A stretch of DNA of 64,000 nucleotides from Gemmobacter lutimaris (GCF_003570715.1 NZ_QXXQ01000003.1:334944-398943); one strand, 5' to 3'. Shown: positions 51,854 to 60,792, numbered from the stretch's first letter. Notes: generated by a model from the letters alone, not told the origin. Program-made: numbers and translations.

Positions 51854-52879
51854 TCAAAGCAGAAAGCCGCGCGCGGGGTCCCATGTGGCCCAGACGGCCG
51901 CACCGGGGGCGAGGCCCTCGGGCAGGCTGGCGGTGGGTTGATGCAGGACCAGCGCCACACCGCCCGGCGTTTGTAGCGAAAGCCGGGTCTCGGCGCCCAG
52001 ATAGGTCAGGTCTTGCAGCGTGGCGGCAATGGCATTGCCTTCGGTGGGCTCGGCCAGGGAAAGCGCCATGTATTCAGGCCGGATTGCCAGATCCCCCTCA
52101 GGGGCATCGGTCTGGACCGCGCGGCCCTCGATCCGGCCACCGCTGACCGGCAGGATGTTGATGTCGCCCAGAAACTCGGCCACGAAACGATTGGCCGGGC
52201 GTTCGTAAACCTCGCGCGGGGCGGCAAGCTGTTGCAGGCGACCACGCTCGAAGATGGCAACGCGCGAGGATAGCGCCAGCGCCTCTTCCTGATCATGGGT
52301 CACGAAAACGAAAGTGGTGCCGGTGTCGCGGTGGATGCGGCGCATTTCATCCTGCATCTGGCCGCGCAGGTTCTTGTCGAGTGCCGAGAAAGGCTCGTCC
52401 AGCAACAGGACCGGCGGCTCATAGGCCAGCGCGCGGGCGAGTGCCACGCGCTGCTGCTGGCCCCCCGACAGGCCGGCGGGGCGTTTGTGGCCATGGCCGC
52501 CAAGACCCACCATTTCCACCATCTCGGCCACGCGGCGTTTGACCTCGGTCGCGCTCCGGCCCTGCACTTTCAGCGGAAAGGCGATGTTGTCCTCGACCGA
52601 CATATGCGGGAACAGGGCATAGCCCTGAAACACCATGCCGAAACCGCGCGCCTCTGGCGGCATCGCCGTCATGTCGCGGCCATCCAGCGTCAGGCGTCCA
52701 GACGTGGGCGGTTCGAACCCCGAAAGCACGTTGAGAAAGGTGGTCTTGCCCGAGCCGGAGGGGCCGAGCAGCGTCAGGAACTCGCCCCGCGCGATGGTCA
52801 GCGTGATGTCGGCGAGGGCGGTGAACTGGCCGAACATCTTGCCGATTCCGGTGGCGCCGATTTCTGCTGCTTGGCTCAC
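51854..52879 (-). CDS. ABC transporter ATP-binding protein (PotA-like)
   Basis: The 341-residue ATPase has Walker A GPSGSGKTTFLN, signature LSGGQQQRVALARAL, Walker B LLLDEPFSALDKN and a switch His in FVTHDQEEALAL. The C-terminal TOBE-like regulatory domain (about 240-341) is typical of the polyamine/sugar/iron (CUT1/PotA) importers. The gene starts the transport operon and lies 138 bp after the LysR gene on the same strand, with TTTCAC-like repeats in between. Confidence 0.9.
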   Translation of the reverse strand: MSQAAEIGATGIGKMFGQFTALADITLTIARGEFLTLLGPSGSGKTTFLNVLSGFEPPTSGRLTLDGRDMTAMPPEARGFGMVFQGYALFPHMSVEDNIAFPLKVQGRSATEVKRRVAEMVEMVGLGGHGHKRPAGLSGGQQQRVALARALAYEPPVLLLDEPFSALDKNLRGQMQDEMRRIHRDTGTTFVFVTHDQEEALALSSRVAIFERGRLQQLAAPREVYERPANRFVAEFLGDINILPVSGGRIEGRAVQTDAPEGDLAIRPEYMALSLAEPTEGNAIAATLQDLTYLGAETRLSLQTPGGVALVLHQPTASLPEGLAPGAAVWATWDPARGFLL

Positions 52880-53017
52880 GGATTCTTCCCTGTTGGGGGA
52901 GAGGCTCTCCCGTCGTCAGGGGAAGCGTGGAATCCGCGCCCCCGAAAGGCAACCGAAAGTTTTTCGCCTGCTTGTGAAATGAAATTTGTTGATTGCTGAT
53001 ATTGCTTCGCTTGGCGC

Positions 53018-53902
53018 CTATTCCTGCGGCAGTTCCGCCCGCAGCCAGCCCCGAAACGCCGCACTGGCGGGATTGTCAGCCTTTTCAGGGGGGACCACCA
53101 TGAAATAGGACCGTGGCGAGCGTAGCGCCAGATCGAAGGGTCGGATCAACAGGCCCGTCGCCATGGCCTGCTGGCAGATGAATTCATCCCCCATTGCCAC
53201 ACCTTGTGCGCCCAATGCGGCGGCATAGACAAGGTTCATGTCGGAAAAGCGGATGCCGGTCTGTGCTGCCTCGGTCGGCAGGCCCGAGAGGTGAAACCAC
53301 ATCTCCCAATCCGCGAAATCGGTCAGATGCAGCAAGGTGGCGGACAAAAGCGCCTGCGGCGTATCCATCCCCTCGCGCCGGTTCAGCAGGATTGGGCTGC
53401 ACAGGGGGGTGAACTCCACCTCCTTCAACAGCTCGACTTCCATGCCCGGCTGATTTCCAAGGCCGAAGGTGATGAAGACATCCACGTCCGGGTTGCTGAC
53501 GTCATCCAGTCGACGGGGTGTTACCACCGATACGATCACATCGGGAAAGGCGTCCGAAAAACTGCCAATCCTCGTGCAGAGCCAGCTTGAAGCGAAACCG
53601 GGCGGGCAGCTGACGGTCAGTGCGCCGGTTACGCCCCGAGCCGCGTTGCGGGTGGCTGAGCCGGAAATGACGGCCAGCGCCCGCCGCACGTCGATGGCAT
53701 AGGCAAGCCCCTGCGGCGTCAGTTCGACCCGTGTGCCGATGCGGTTCATCAGGCGGAAGCCCAGATCGCGCTCCAGCAGCCGCAATTGATGGCTGACCGC
53801 GCTGCGGGTCAGGTTCAGCTCGTCCGCCGCCTGCCAGACGGTGCCATGCCGGGCAAAACTTTCCAGCGCGCGCAGCGCCTGGGTCGAGGGGATGCGGGAC
53901 AT
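53018..53902 (-). CDS. LysR-family (GcvA-like) transcriptional regulator
   Basis: The 294-residue protein has the N-terminal helix-turn-helix (LRALESFARHGTVWQAADEL, then TRSAVSHQLRLLERDLG) and an effector domain with a GcvA-type layout (FSDMNLVYAAALGAQGVAMG). The start is taken at the second of two tandem ATG codons, with GGAG six bases before it. The gene lies between the transport operon (same strand) and the divergent catabolic operon, so it probably controls both. TTTCAC motifs lie in both upstream regions. The effector may be a substrate of the catabolic enzymes. Confidence 0.85.
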   Translation of the reverse strand: MSRIPSTQALRALESFARHGTVWQAADELNLTRSAVSHQLRLLERDLGFRLMNRIGTRVELTPQGLAYAIDVRRALAVISGSATRNAARGVTGALTVSCPPGFASSWLCTRIGSFSDAFPDVIVSVVTPRRLDDVSNPDVDVFITFGLGNQPGMEVELLKEVEFTPLCSPILLNRREGMDTPQALLSATLLHLTDFADWEMWFHLSGLPTEAAQTGIRFSDMNLVYAAALGAQGVAMGDEFICQQAMATGLLIRPFDLALRSPRSYFMVVPPEKADNPASAAFRGWLRAELPQE

Positions 53903-54073
53903 CATGCTCTCCGGGTTCTGCGGTGAGGCTAGTCGCAGTTTGCGGGCCTTTCCAGCGAAAGGTGAAATCCGTTTGCCGATGGCGGGAAGAGGTTTCACTT
54001 TTTCCGACGACACTCCGGCGGTAGCCCTGAAGGGGCGGGCTTTCCCGCGTTCAAGGCAACAGGAAGCTGCGCC

Positions 54074-55666
54074 GTGACCACGACCGACCTTTCGCCCGCC
54101 CAGAGAACCGCGCTCGCAGCCGTGGCCGCCCGCCGGTCCGATCTGTCGGACTGGTGCGCCACGATCTTTGACCATGGCGAGACGGCATGGCGCGAATACC
54201 GCTCTGCCGAATGGTATGTGGCGCGTCTGCGGGCCGAAGGTTTCACGGTCGAGGAAGGTTCGGCCGGGATGCCCACGGCCTTCTGCGCCGAATGGCATAA
54301 TGGCGCGGGGCCGGTGATCGGCATGTATGCCGAATATGATGGCATTCCCGGCAATTGTCAGGCGGCCAGCACGCGGCGCGAACCGCGCGCGGGGCTGGGA
54401 TTTCAGGCGGGCGGGCATACGGACCCGCATTCGGGTCTCGGCATCGCGGGTCTGGGCGGCGCGCTGGCGGTGAAGGCCGCGATGGAGCGCCATGGCATTC
54501 CCGGCGGCATCCGCTTTACCGGCGAACCGGCCGAGAAGGTGCGCGGCTCGAAGCCCATCCATGCCGCGAAGGGCTATTATGACGGGCTGGCGGCGATCCT
54601 GTCGTTCCATCCGTTCTATATGCTGCCGATGTGCAATACCGTGCGCTGGGAAACCCACTGTGGCGCGGCCTATTCCATGGTCTATCGCTTCATCTGCGAT
54701 ACGCCCGAGGCATGGGGCCGCAGCGACGGGGCGCCGATCCCGCAATCGCACAGCGCGATCCGGGCGCCGGGGGCGAATGATGCGCTGAACCTGATGTTCC
54801 TGACCTCTAAATCACTGCGCGATTCGATGCTGCCGCATCAGGGGGGCTGGTCGATTTCCGAGGCGATCCTGACCGCCGGGCAGGCCACTGCCGACAACCA
54901 GCCTGCCGGGCTGGCCGAGGTGCAATACATGATGCGGGTGCCGACGCTGGCGATGGCCGAGGCGGTGACCGCAGCGCTGGACCGCAATGCCGAGGCGGCG
55001 GCGGCGATGACCGGCTGCCGGTGGGAACGGCACTGGGTCTGCAAGTCGCGCCCCGGTCTGGCCAATCACGCCATGGCTCGTGTGGTCTGGCAGGCGATGC
55101 AGACAGTTGGCGCCCCGGTCTGGGATGACAATGCAGCAGCAGTCGCGCGCGAGATTCAGGCCAATCTGGGTCTGACCCCGATGGACGATCCCTTTATCCC
55201 TGAGATGTCGCGCCTGATCGACCCCGAGGCGGCCGAGGCGATCCTGCGCCACGACCTGCCGCCGTCGCAGAAGAACTCCACCTCGGACGACTATACCGAC
55301 ATGACATGGCACGCGCCCACCGCGCGGTTCTACATCGCGCGCCCCGCTCTGCGGGCCCCGGCGGGCTATGCCTATCCAGCTTGGGTAATGAACGCGCTGA
55401 GCGGCATTCCGGCCACCATCGACCCGATGGTTCAGCGCGCCGCCGAGGTGCTGGCGCTGTCGGCGCTGCGCCTGCTGGAAGATGCTGGCGCGCGCACCGC
55501 CGCATGGGATGAATTCAACCGTCGCACCGGCGGCGGTGTCGGCAGCGCCGACTGGATCGCGCCGCTTTGCGATTACGACCCGCCGGTGAACTTTCGCTGG
55601 CCCGAATATGTGACAACCCCGCGCGGGCGGGACTGGTGGATCCCCTCTGCCATGCCCGGCGCCTGA
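54074..55666 (+). CDS. M20/AbgB-like amidohydrolase with altered metal motif
   Basis: The 530-residue protein matches the AbgB branch of the M20 peptidase family, which cleaves amide bonds such as p-aminobenzoyl-glutamate or N-acyl amino acids. Shared landmarks are IFDHGETAWREYRSAEW, IGMYAEYDGIPG, the dimerisation domain and TSDDYTDMTW. The usual HGCGHN metal motif reads GGHTDPHSG, and the usual GEE pair reads AEK in GEPAEKVRG, so only one Glu of the pair remains. The GTG start has an AGGAAG site. It leads a four-gene plus-strand operon and faces the LysR gene. Confidence 0.75.
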   Translation: MTTTDLSPAQRTALAAVAARRSDLSDWCATIFDHGETAWREYRSAEWYVARLRAEGFTVEEGSAGMPTAFCAEWHNGAGPVIGMYAEYDGIPGNCQAASTRREPRAGLGFQAGGHTDPHSGLGIAGLGGALAVKAAMERHGIPGGIRFTGEPAEKVRGSKPIHAAKGYYDGLAAILSFHPFYMLPMCNTVRWETHCGAAYSMVYRFICDTPEAWGRSDGAPIPQSHSAIRAPGANDALNLMFLTSKSLRDSMLPHQGGWSISEAILTAGQATADNQPAGLAEVQYMMRVPTLAMAEAVTAALDRNAEAAAAMTGCRWERHWVCKSRPGLANHAMARVVWQAMQTVGAPVWDDNAAAVAREIQANLGLTPMDDPFIPEMSRLIDPEAAEAILRHDLPPSQKNSTSDDYTDMTWHAPTARFYIARPALRAPAGYAYPAWVMNALSGIPATIDPMVQRAAEVLALSALRLLEDAGARTAAWDEFNRRTGGGVGSADWIAPLCDYDPPVNFRWPEYVTTPRGRDWWIPSAMPGA

Positions 55667-55680
55667 ACAGGAGAGATGCG

Positions 55681-56604
55681 ATGAACGTGCAGACCCGTCC
55701 CGAGCCCTTCACCCTGCAACGCCGCAAGCCCGGCGGCGGCACGGCGCCGCTGTCCGGCTGGGGATTTGCCAATGAAACCGACCGGCTGACCGATGTGCTT
55801 CTGGGCAACCCCGCCTATCTGCGGCACATGGCGACCTCCAGCCTGTCGCGCAAGCATCTGCGGGAAAACCCCTGCAACATTCAGGTCGCACAGGCCCAGC
55901 ACAAAGAGCTGGTGGCCGCCTATGAACACTTCGGGGTGAAAGTGCATATGGTGCCGCCGGAGCCGGAACTGGCGATGCAGGTCTATACCCGCGATTCCAG
56001 CGTGATGACGCCTTACGGTGCCTTCATCACCGCCATGTCGCAATGGTGGCGCCGGGGCGAGAACTATGCCGCGATCCGGCATTACGAAAGTCTGGGCATC
56101 CCGATCTATGACATGGTGACGGCGGGCACCTTCGAGGGCGGCGATTTCAACGTGATCGAGGAGGGCTGCGTGCTCATCGGCTGCGGCGGCGCCCGCACGC
56201 AGGAGGAGGGCGCGCGGCAGGTCGCAGGTTGGTTCGAGGCCGAGGGCTGGGAAGTGCGGCTGGCCTTCATCGACGAATATTATGTGCATATCGACCTGAT
56301 GGTGGTGCCGATCGCGCCGAAACTGACCGCCGTCTGCCTTGCCTGCACCGAACCGGGCATCGTGGACTGGCTGAAGGCCAAGGGGCATGAAATCATCGAC
56401 GTGCCGTTTCAGGACACTATGGCGCTTGGGTGCAATTTCATGTCTCTTGGCGGTGACAGGGTGATCGCGCCCTCAAGCTCGCAGGTTCTGATCGGGCAAC
56501 TGAAGGCGCGGGGCTTTGAGGTGGCCGAGGTGGATATGTCCGAAATCTCCAAGACCGGCGGTGGCATTCACTGCATGGCGCAGGCGCTGAAACGGGTGCC
56601 ATGA
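55681..56604 (+). CDS. DDAH/arginine deiminase-family hydrolase
   Basis: The 307-residue protein has the pentein (guanidine-modifying) fold of dimethylarginine dimethylaminohydrolase and arginine deiminase. The substrate-binding FEGGDFNVI is near residue 155, a catalytic His lies in HIDLMVVP, and the nucleophile is Cys298 in GGGIHCMAQAL. Such enzymes hydrolyse the guanidinium group of arginine or methylarginine, giving citrulline and an amine, or act on agmatine-like compounds. It sits 14 bp after the AbgB-like gene with AGGAGAG as ribosome binding site and overlaps the FMN oxidase start. Confidence 0.85.
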   Translation: MNVQTRPEPFTLQRRKPGGGTAPLSGWGFANETDRLTDVLLGNPAYLRHMATSSLSRKHLRENPCNIQVAQAQHKELVAAYEHFGVKVHMVPPEPELAMQVYTRDSSVMTPYGAFITAMSQWWRRGENYAAIRHYESLGIPIYDMVTAGTFEGGDFNVIEEGCVLIGCGGARTQEEGARQVAGWFEAEGWEVRLAFIDEYYVHIDLMVVPIAPKLTAVCLACTEPGIVDWLKAKGHEIIDVPFQDTMALGCNFMSLGGDRVIAPSSSQVLIGQLKARGFEVAEVDMSEISKTGGGIHCMAQALKRVP

Positions 56605-57752
56605 TAGACCCCGCGCTGGACCGACGCTTTCCCGATGCTGCGGCGATGGAAGCCGCAGGAGTGCCCCGCATTCCGCGCTTCGTGCGTGACTATATGGTGG
56701 GCGGGATCGGGGCCGAGGTCGGTCTGGCGCGCAATCGCAGCGCGCTGGATGCCATGGCGCTGATGCCGCGCTATGTGGTGGAGGGCGCGGCGGCGGATCT
56801 GTCGGTGACGGTGGCGGGGGTGCGCTGGGCCGCGCCCTTCGCTGTGGCGCCGATGGGGCTGGGCGGGCTGATCTGGCCGGGGGCTGAACTGGCCATCGCG
56901 CGGGCGATGGGGGCGGCGGGACTGGGGCATGTGCTGTCCACCGTTGCCACCACCGCTATGGAAGATATTGCGCCGCTTGCGGGTGTCGGGCGGATCTTTC
57001 AGCTTTATTCCTTCGCCGATCCGGCAATCGACGCCGCGCTGATGGCGCGGGCGCGGGCGGCAGGATACGAGGTGCTGATGGTGACGGTGGATGTTCCCGG
57101 CGCCACCCGGCGGCGGCGCGACATCCAAAGCGGCCTCAGCTTTCCGCCGCGCTTCACCTTGCAGACGCTCATGCAGATCATGGCCTGCCCGCGCTGGGCG
57201 CTGGGGCAGGCGGGGCGCGGGATTCCGGCTTTTCAGAACATCCTGCCGGTGCTGCCCAAGGGCAGCGTGACCGAACAGGCGGCCTTCATCGGCGCGCAGC
57301 TTGAGGGTCATATCGGCCCGGCCCGGCTGGCGCGTATCCGGGCGGCATGGCCGGGGCGGCTGATCATGAAGGGCGTGCTGTCGCCAGAGGATGCGGCGGC
57401 TGCGTTGGATTGCGGGGCCGACGGTGTTGTGGTGTCGAACCACGGCGGGCGGCAGCTGGATGCCGCGCCCGCCTCGGTCGAAGTGCTGCCTGCGATCCGT
57501 GAGCGTCTGGGCGAGGGCGCGTTGGTTCTGGCGGATAGCGGTGTGCGCTCGGGGCTCGATATCGCACGGATGCTGGCGCGGGGGGCAGATGCAGTGCTGA
57601 TCGGGCGCCCCTTCCTGCATGCTGCTGCGGCGGCAGGGCCGCGTGGCCCCGCGCATCTGGCGGCGGTGCTGATGGCGGAATTGCGCACGACGATGGGGCA
57701 ACTGGGCATGTCGCGGCTGGATGATCTCAGGGGGGCGGAATGGAGCCTGTGA
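56601..57752 (+). CDS. FMN-dependent alpha-hydroxy-acid oxidase (LldD/glycolate oxidase family)
   Basis: The 383-residue protein is a TIM-barrel flavoprotein oxidising L-2-hydroxy acids to 2-oxo acids. The catalytic His and Arg are in VVSNHGGRQLDAAP, the FMN phosphate loop in LADSGVRSGLDIARMLARGA and GRPFLH. Family members use lactate, glycolate, mandelate and longer hydroxy acids. The gene overlaps the DDAH-like stop (ATGA) and the next gene. In this operon it could supply a 2-oxo acid to the AruI-like decarboxylase, but the substrate is inferred. Confidence 0.87.
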   Translation: MIDPALDRRFPDAAAMEAAGVPRIPRFVRDYMVGGIGAEVGLARNRSALDAMALMPRYVVEGAAADLSVTVAGVRWAAPFAVAPMGLGGLIWPGAELAIARAMGAAGLGHVLSTVATTAMEDIAPLAGVGRIFQLYSFADPAIDAALMARARAAGYEVLMVTVDVPGATRRRRDIQSGLSFPPRFTLQTLMQIMACPRWALGQAGRGIPAFQNILPVLPKGSVTEQAAFIGAQLEGHIGPARLARIRAAWPGRLIMKGVLSPEDAAAALDCGADGVVVSNHGGRQLDAAPASVEVLPAIRERLGEGALVLADSGVRSGLDIARMLARGADAVLIGRPFLHAAAAAGPRGPAHLAAVLMAELRTTMGQLGMSRLDDLRGAEWSL

Positions 57753-59101
57753 TGCTGCAAGACCTGCGCGCGGCGCTGGGTCCGCAAGGTTGCCTGACCG
57801 GCGCCGATGTGCCCGAGGCCGCGCGGTCTGATGCCAGTCGCACCGGCCACGACTTGCCGCTGGCGTTGTTGCGGCCTGCAAGCGTTGCGGAGGTCTCGGC
57901 TGCGCTGGCGATCTGCCACCGGCATGGTGTCGCCGTGGTGCCACAGGGCGGCATGACCGGCCTTGCGGGCGGGGCACAGCCGCAGGCGGGGCAAGTTGCG
58001 CTGTCGCTGTCGCGTCTGGCAGGGGTCGAGGAAATCGACGGCGAGGCCATGGCGATGGTGGTGCGCGCGGGCACGGTGCTGGAGGTCGCGCAGAAGGCGG
58101 CCGAGGCCGCGGGCTTTCTGCTGCCAGTCGATCTGGGCGCGCGCGGCTCGTGCCAGATCGGTGGCAATATCGCCACCAATGCGGGCGGGCTGCGGGTGCT
58201 GCGCGACGGGATGACCCGCGACAATCTGCTGGGGATCGAGGCGGTGCTGGCCGATGGCACGGTGCTGTGCCAGATGACCAAGGTGGTGAAGAACAACACC
58301 GGCTATGACCTGCGCCACCTGTTCGCCGGGTCCGAGGGCACGCTGGGCGTCATCACCCGCGCGGTGATCCGGCTGCGCCCCTTGCCGGGGCCGCGCGGCA
58401 CGGTGCTGGCGTCTTTGCCGGATTTCGCCGCGGTGCTGCGGCTTCTGGCCATGGCGCGGTCGGCGCTGCCCGGTCTTTCGGCCTTCGAGGCTATGTGGCG
58501 CGACTATTTCACCTGTAGCCAAGGCCATCTTCCCCATACCGTCCTTCCCGACCCGCCGCCCTTTGCGGTGATCCTTGAGGCCGACGAGGGCCCCGCGCTG
58601 GAGGCGCTGCTGGAAGCGGCGTTTGAGGAGGGCGTGATCACCGATGCGCTGATTGCGCAATCCTTCGCCGAGGCGCGGCGCTTCTGGGCGGTGCGCGAGG
58701 GGCTGGAGATGGATGCCGCGATGCCGGGGCTGATCAATCTGGATGTCAGCCTGACGACCGGACGGCTGGACGATTTTGCACAGGCCTGCCGGGCGGCCTT
58801 ACAGGCGAGTTTCCCCGGCGCGCATGTGTCCTTCTACGGCCATGTCGCCGACAGCAATGTGCATGTCGCCGTGCATGTGCCGGGCGCGTCTGAGGCAGAG
58901 GTGCATGAGGTTGATGCCATTGCTTACGGCGTGGTGCGCGACTTCGGCGGCTCGATTTCAGCGGAACACGGGATCGGCACGCTGAAGCGTGACTGGCTGG
59001 GCTACAGCCGCAGCCCCGAGGAGCTTGCGGCGATGCGGGCGATCAAGGCGGCGCTGGACCCGAAAGGGCTGCTCAACCCCGGCAAGGTGCTGCCGGAGTG
59101 A
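57752..59101 (+). CDS. FAD-linked 2-hydroxyacid dehydrogenase (GlcD/D-lactate type)
   Basis: The 449-residue protein is a VAO/PCMH-fold FAD enzyme. Landmarks are PQGGMTGLAGGAQP, the FAD segment GGNIATNAGG and C-terminal SISAEHGIGTLKRDWLG, as in GlcD and D-2-hydroxyglutarate dehydrogenase. It acts on D-2-hydroxy acids and passes electrons to the quinone pool. I favour the ATG overlapping the previous stop (TGATG) with GGAG before it. An in-frame ATG at 57740 is possible. With the FMN oxidase it would cover both enantiomers of a 2-hydroxy acid. Confidence 0.88.
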   Translation: MLQDLRAALGPQGCLTGADVPEAARSDASRTGHDLPLALLRPASVAEVSAALAICHRHGVAVVPQGGMTGLAGGAQPQAGQVALSLSRLAGVEEIDGEAMAMVVRAGTVLEVAQKAAEAAGFLLPVDLGARGSCQIGGNIATNAGGLRVLRDGMTRDNLLGIEAVLADGTVLCQMTKVVKNNTGYDLRHLFAGSEGTLGVITRAVIRLRPLPGPRGTVLASLPDFAAVLRLLAMARSALPGLSAFEAMWRDYFTCSQGHLPHTVLPDPPPFAVILEADEGPALEALLEAAFEEGVITDALIAQSFAEARRFWAVREGLEMDAAMPGLINLDVSLTTGRLDDFAQACRAALQASFPGAHVSFYGHVADSNVHVAVHVPGASEAEVHEVDAIAYGVVRDFGGSISAEHGIGTLKRDWLGYSRSPEELAAMRAIKAALDPKGLLNPGKVLPE

Positions 59102-59112
59102 GCGGGGCGCGC

Positions 59113-59154
59113 AAATTTCTTGCAAGAAATTTGCAAATTCGTTGCAACGAATTT
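59113..59154. repeat. Tandem pair of 20-bp perfect palindromes between convergent genes
   Basis: AAATTTCTTGCAAGAAATTT (59113-59132) and AAATTCGTTGCAACGAATTT (59135-59154) are both perfect 20-bp palindromes, joined by GC and framed by GGGCGCGC and GGCGCG. They lie in the 65-bp gap between two stop codons that face each other. They could act as a bidirectional terminator, with A/T-rich tails on each strand, or as protein-binding dyads. Confidence 0.8.
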
Positions 59155-59166
59155 GGCGCGAGGTGC

Positions 59167-59958
59167 TCAATGGTCGGCCCAGTCCGGCGCGCGCTTTTCG
59201 ATGAAGGCCTGAATACCCTCGGCCGTGTCGCGCCACAGCATGTTTTCCTGCATGACGGCTGCGGTATGGGCATAGGCTTCGGCGAGACCGAGGTCGATCT
59301 GATCATAGAAGGCGCGTTTGCCGATCTTCACGGCAGCAGACAGTTTGGCGGCAACGGTCTGTGCCAGCGCCAGCGTGGCCTCCGACAGATCGGCATGCGG
59401 CACGACGCGGTTCACGAGGCCGACTTCGCGGGCGCGGGCGGCGTCGATGAATTCGCCGGTTGTCAGCATCTCGAACGCCACCTTGGCCGGGACATTGCGG
59501 CTGAGCGCGACCATGGGGGTCGAACAGAAGAGGCCAATGTTCACCCCGTTCACCCCGAACCGCGTGCCTTCCGCCGCCACCGCCATATCGCAGGAGGCGA
59601 CGAGCTGGCAGCCGGCGGCGGTGGCGATGCCATGCACTTCGGCAATGACGGGCTGGGGCAGGGCGGGGATGGCCTGCATCACCGCACCGCAGCGGGTGAA
59701 AAGGTCGAGAAAATAGGCGGCGCCCTTGTCGGGCGCCTGTCGGGCGGCCTGCATTTCCTTCAGGTCATGCCCGGCACAGAACGCCTTGCCCGCCCCGCGC
59801 AGGATGACGACGCGGGTGGTGCGATCCTCGGCCAGCGTGGCGAAGGTATCGGACAGGGCTGCGAGCATCGCATCGGACAGCGCGTTCAGGCTTTGTGGCA
59901 TGTTCAGCGTCAGCCGCGTCACCGGGCCGAGGCTTTCACGCTGGATCAGTTCGGTCAT
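59167..59958 (-). CDS. Crotonase-fold protein of the ECHDC3 type (enoyl-CoA hydratase-like)
   Basis: The 263-residue protein has the crotonase fold: oxyanion-hole AFCAGHDLKEM near residue 65 and a second half with GIATAAGCQLVASCDMAVAA. True hydratases need two catalytic glutamates. Here the first position reads Gln (GCQLVA) and the second falls in VNGVNIGLFCSTP, which has no Glu. This matches the ECHDC3 branch, whose activity is not settled. The product is therefore called crotonase-like and not a proven hydratase. It is transcribed toward the GlcD-like gene. Confidence 0.82.
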   Translation of the reverse strand: MTELIQRESLGPVTRLTLNMPQSLNALSDAMLAALSDTFATLAEDRTTRVVILRGAGKAFCAGHDLKEMQAARQAPDKGAAYFLDLFTRCGAVMQAIPALPQPVIAEVHGIATAAGCQLVASCDMAVAAEGTRFGVNGVNIGLFCSTPMVALSRNVPAKVAFEMLTTGEFIDAARAREVGLVNRVVPHADLSEATLALAQTVAAKLSAAVKIGKRAFYDQIDLGLAEAYAHTAAVMQENMLWRDTAEGIQAFIEKRAPDWADH

Positions 59959-60016
59959 CTTGTCATTCCTCCCGTTTCACCGGAGGCTAGCGGCGAATGC
60001 GCAGGGAGGAAAGCGG

Positions 60017-60436
60017 ATGCTGGCGATGGACAGGGCGGAATTACTGGCGTTTCTGGGGCGCGAGTTTCCGCAGGTGGCAGCAGATTTCGACATTACGGCG
60101 GTGACGCCCGACCTGCTGACCATGCGCCTGTTGACGGCCGAGCGGCATTTGCGTCCCGGTGGCACGGTGTCCGGCCCGACCATGTTCGCGCTGGCGGATG
60201 TGGCGATCTATCTGGCGATCCTCAGCCGGATCGGGCCGGTCGCCCTTGCGGTCACTACCAATTGCAGCATCGACTTCATGCGCAAACCCGAGGCCGGGCG
60301 CGATCTGCTGGCCGAGGCGCGGCTGTTGAAGCTGGGCCGGCAACTGGCGGTGGGCGATGTGCTGATCCGCAGCGAGGGCGCCGAGGGTGTGGTGGCCCGC
60401 GCCGCGCTGACCTATGCGATTCCGCCGCGCGGCTGA
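60017..60436 (+). CDS. PaaI-family thioesterase
   Basis: The 139-residue hot-dog-fold protein has the PaaI/YdiI pattern: HLRPGGTVSGPTMFALADVAIY with the helix-capping residues of the active site, and ITNCSIDFMRKP-like TTNCSIDFMRKPEAG for the second strand. It would hydrolyse acyl-CoA thioesters. GGGAGG precedes the ATG at 60017. A second ATG three codons later is also possible. The gene faces the crotonase gene from which it diverges. Confidence 0.85.
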   Translation: MLAMDRAELLAFLGREFPQVAADFDITAVTPDLLTMRLLTAERHLRPGGTVSGPTMFALADVAIYLAILSRIGPVALAVTTNCSIDFMRKPEAGRDLLAEARLLKLGRQLAVGDVLIRSEGAEGVVARAALTYAIPPRG

Positions 60437-60441
60437 ACGGA

Positions 60442-60792
60442 TCAGCTTGTCGTGCGGGTAAAGCGGCCCTCGACCGTGGCGCCGCTTTCGATGGCCAGAG
60501 TGGTGTAATTGCTGTCGGCGGTGATCTGTGCGGCGGCCCGCAGCGTGAGGTTCACGCAGGAAATCTTGCCTTCGACCCGGCCGCGCACCTCGACCGTTTC
60601 GGCCATGACCGTGCCTTTCACGAAACCGTCGGCACCGATGACCAGCGTCCGCGCGGTGATCTTGCCCTCGATCTGGCCCATCAGTTCGACTGTGCCTTCC
60701 GATCCGATGTCGCCCTTGATCCGCACATCCTGCGAGATGACGGAGCGGCCGGCAGGGGCGGCGGTGCGGGGCGATTCGGCGGGGAGTGTCAT
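60442..60792 (-). CDS. Bactofilin family protein
   Basis: The 116-residue protein is a single bactofilin domain, a right-handed beta-helix of short repeats: VISQDVRIKGDIGSEGTVE, MGQIEGKITARTLVIG, VKGTVMAETVEVRGRVEGKI and ADSNYTTLAIESGATVEGRF. Bactofilins form cytoskeletal filaments that help shape cells or localise envelope enzymes. The N-terminal tail is short and Pro/Ala rich with no membrane anchor. The ATG at 60792 is chosen. Longer starts run into the control region of the ureohydrolase. The stop lies five bases from the PaaI gene stop. Confidence 0.85.
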   Translation of the reverse strand: MTLPAESPRTAAPAGRSVISQDVRIKGDIGSEGTVELMGQIEGKITARTLVIGADGFVKGTVMAETVEVRGRVEGKISCVNLTLRAAAQITADSNYTTLAIESGATVEGRFTRTTS

